6,106 bases of DNA from Muribaculaceae bacterium (GTDB taxonomy: Bacteria > Bacteroidota > Bacteroidia > Bacteroidales > Muribaculaceae). The stretch covers positions 1 through 6,106 of the forward strand of contig JAIDBM010000034.1 of the NCBI GenBank assembly GCA_029056365.1, in the 5' to 3' direction. Positions 6,088 to 6,106 of the stretch are shown here, piece after piece. The notes under the pieces are model-generated. The model searched no databases and was not told where the DNA came from. It saw only the letters and a program-made list of their open reading frames with translations. Each line of letters starts with the position of its first letter. Within the stretch, counting starts at the first letter, position 1. A program made the translations under genes and the position numbers.

Positions 6088-6106
6088 CTGTCTCTTATAG
6101 ACATCA
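6088..6106. other. Probable Tn5/Nextera mosaic-end adapter remnant (artefact)
   Basis: The final 19 bases, CTGTCTCTTATAGACATCA, match the reverse complement of the 19-bp Tn5 mosaic end (CTGTCTCTTATACACATCT) at 17 positions, over exactly the full element length and exactly at the contig edge. On the minus strand it yields the peptide MSIRDR, close to the MCIRDR peptide known from adapter contamination. It should be treated as library sequence. The two mismatches leave slight doubt. Confidence 0.85.

Noticed and set aside
5540..6100. 186-codon plus-strand open frame at the right end
   Set aside because: It runs antisense to the jelly-roll gene and ends inside the adapter-like bases; no protein features are seen.

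Overview
The window looks like a contig from a member of the Bacteroidota, most likely a gut Bacteroidales (Muribaculaceae/Prevotellaceae/Bacteroidaceae range; the genus cannot be told from the sequence). The support is as follows. TAnnTTTG-type -7 boxes sit directly in front of two genes. No Shine-Dalgarno sequence is visible before any start. Three exported or surface proteins end in the 'Y-x-x-x-G-x-x-V ... G-[ILV]-[YF]-[IV]' type of C-terminal tail common in that phylum. One gene resembles a DUF6056-type membrane protein.

Layout, left to right. Bases 1 to about 74 hold two identical 18-bp repeats at 25-bp period and look like the end of an IS21-type insertion sequence. This DNA cuts short a leftward membrane-protein gene (59-619), whose stop codon lies inside one repeat. 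A compact divergent intergenic region (620-685) carries two mirrored -7 boxes, each exactly 4 nt from its ATG. Rightward from there runs a 590-aa exported GLUG/beta-helix-like protein (686-2458). A strong two-way hairpin terminator (2470-2508) separates it from a convergent leftward pair: a 979-aa secreted multidomain protein (2527-5466) and, 10 bp upstream of it, the 3' part of another exported protein with a jelly-roll domain (5477-6087). The last 19 bases (6088-6106) match the Tn5/Nextera mosaic end at 17 of 19 positions, so they are probably sequencing adapter and not genome.

How the genes relate. The leftward pair looks like the tail of an operon for secreted, probably glycan-interacting proteins. 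The 979-aa protein is built only from binding or structural beta-sandwich modules (two carbohydrate-binding-like domains, a duplicated unnamed module of about 110-125 aa, FN3-like, Big2-like and F5/8C discoidin-like), with no catalytic domain that I recognise. The GLUG protein is a separate convergent unit that may also work at the cell surface. The most interesting items are the duplicated unnamed module, the symmetric leaderless-type divergent promoters and the shared sorting-type tails. I see no CRISPR array, RNA gene or complete mobile element. I do not see a convincing wholly new system in this window.
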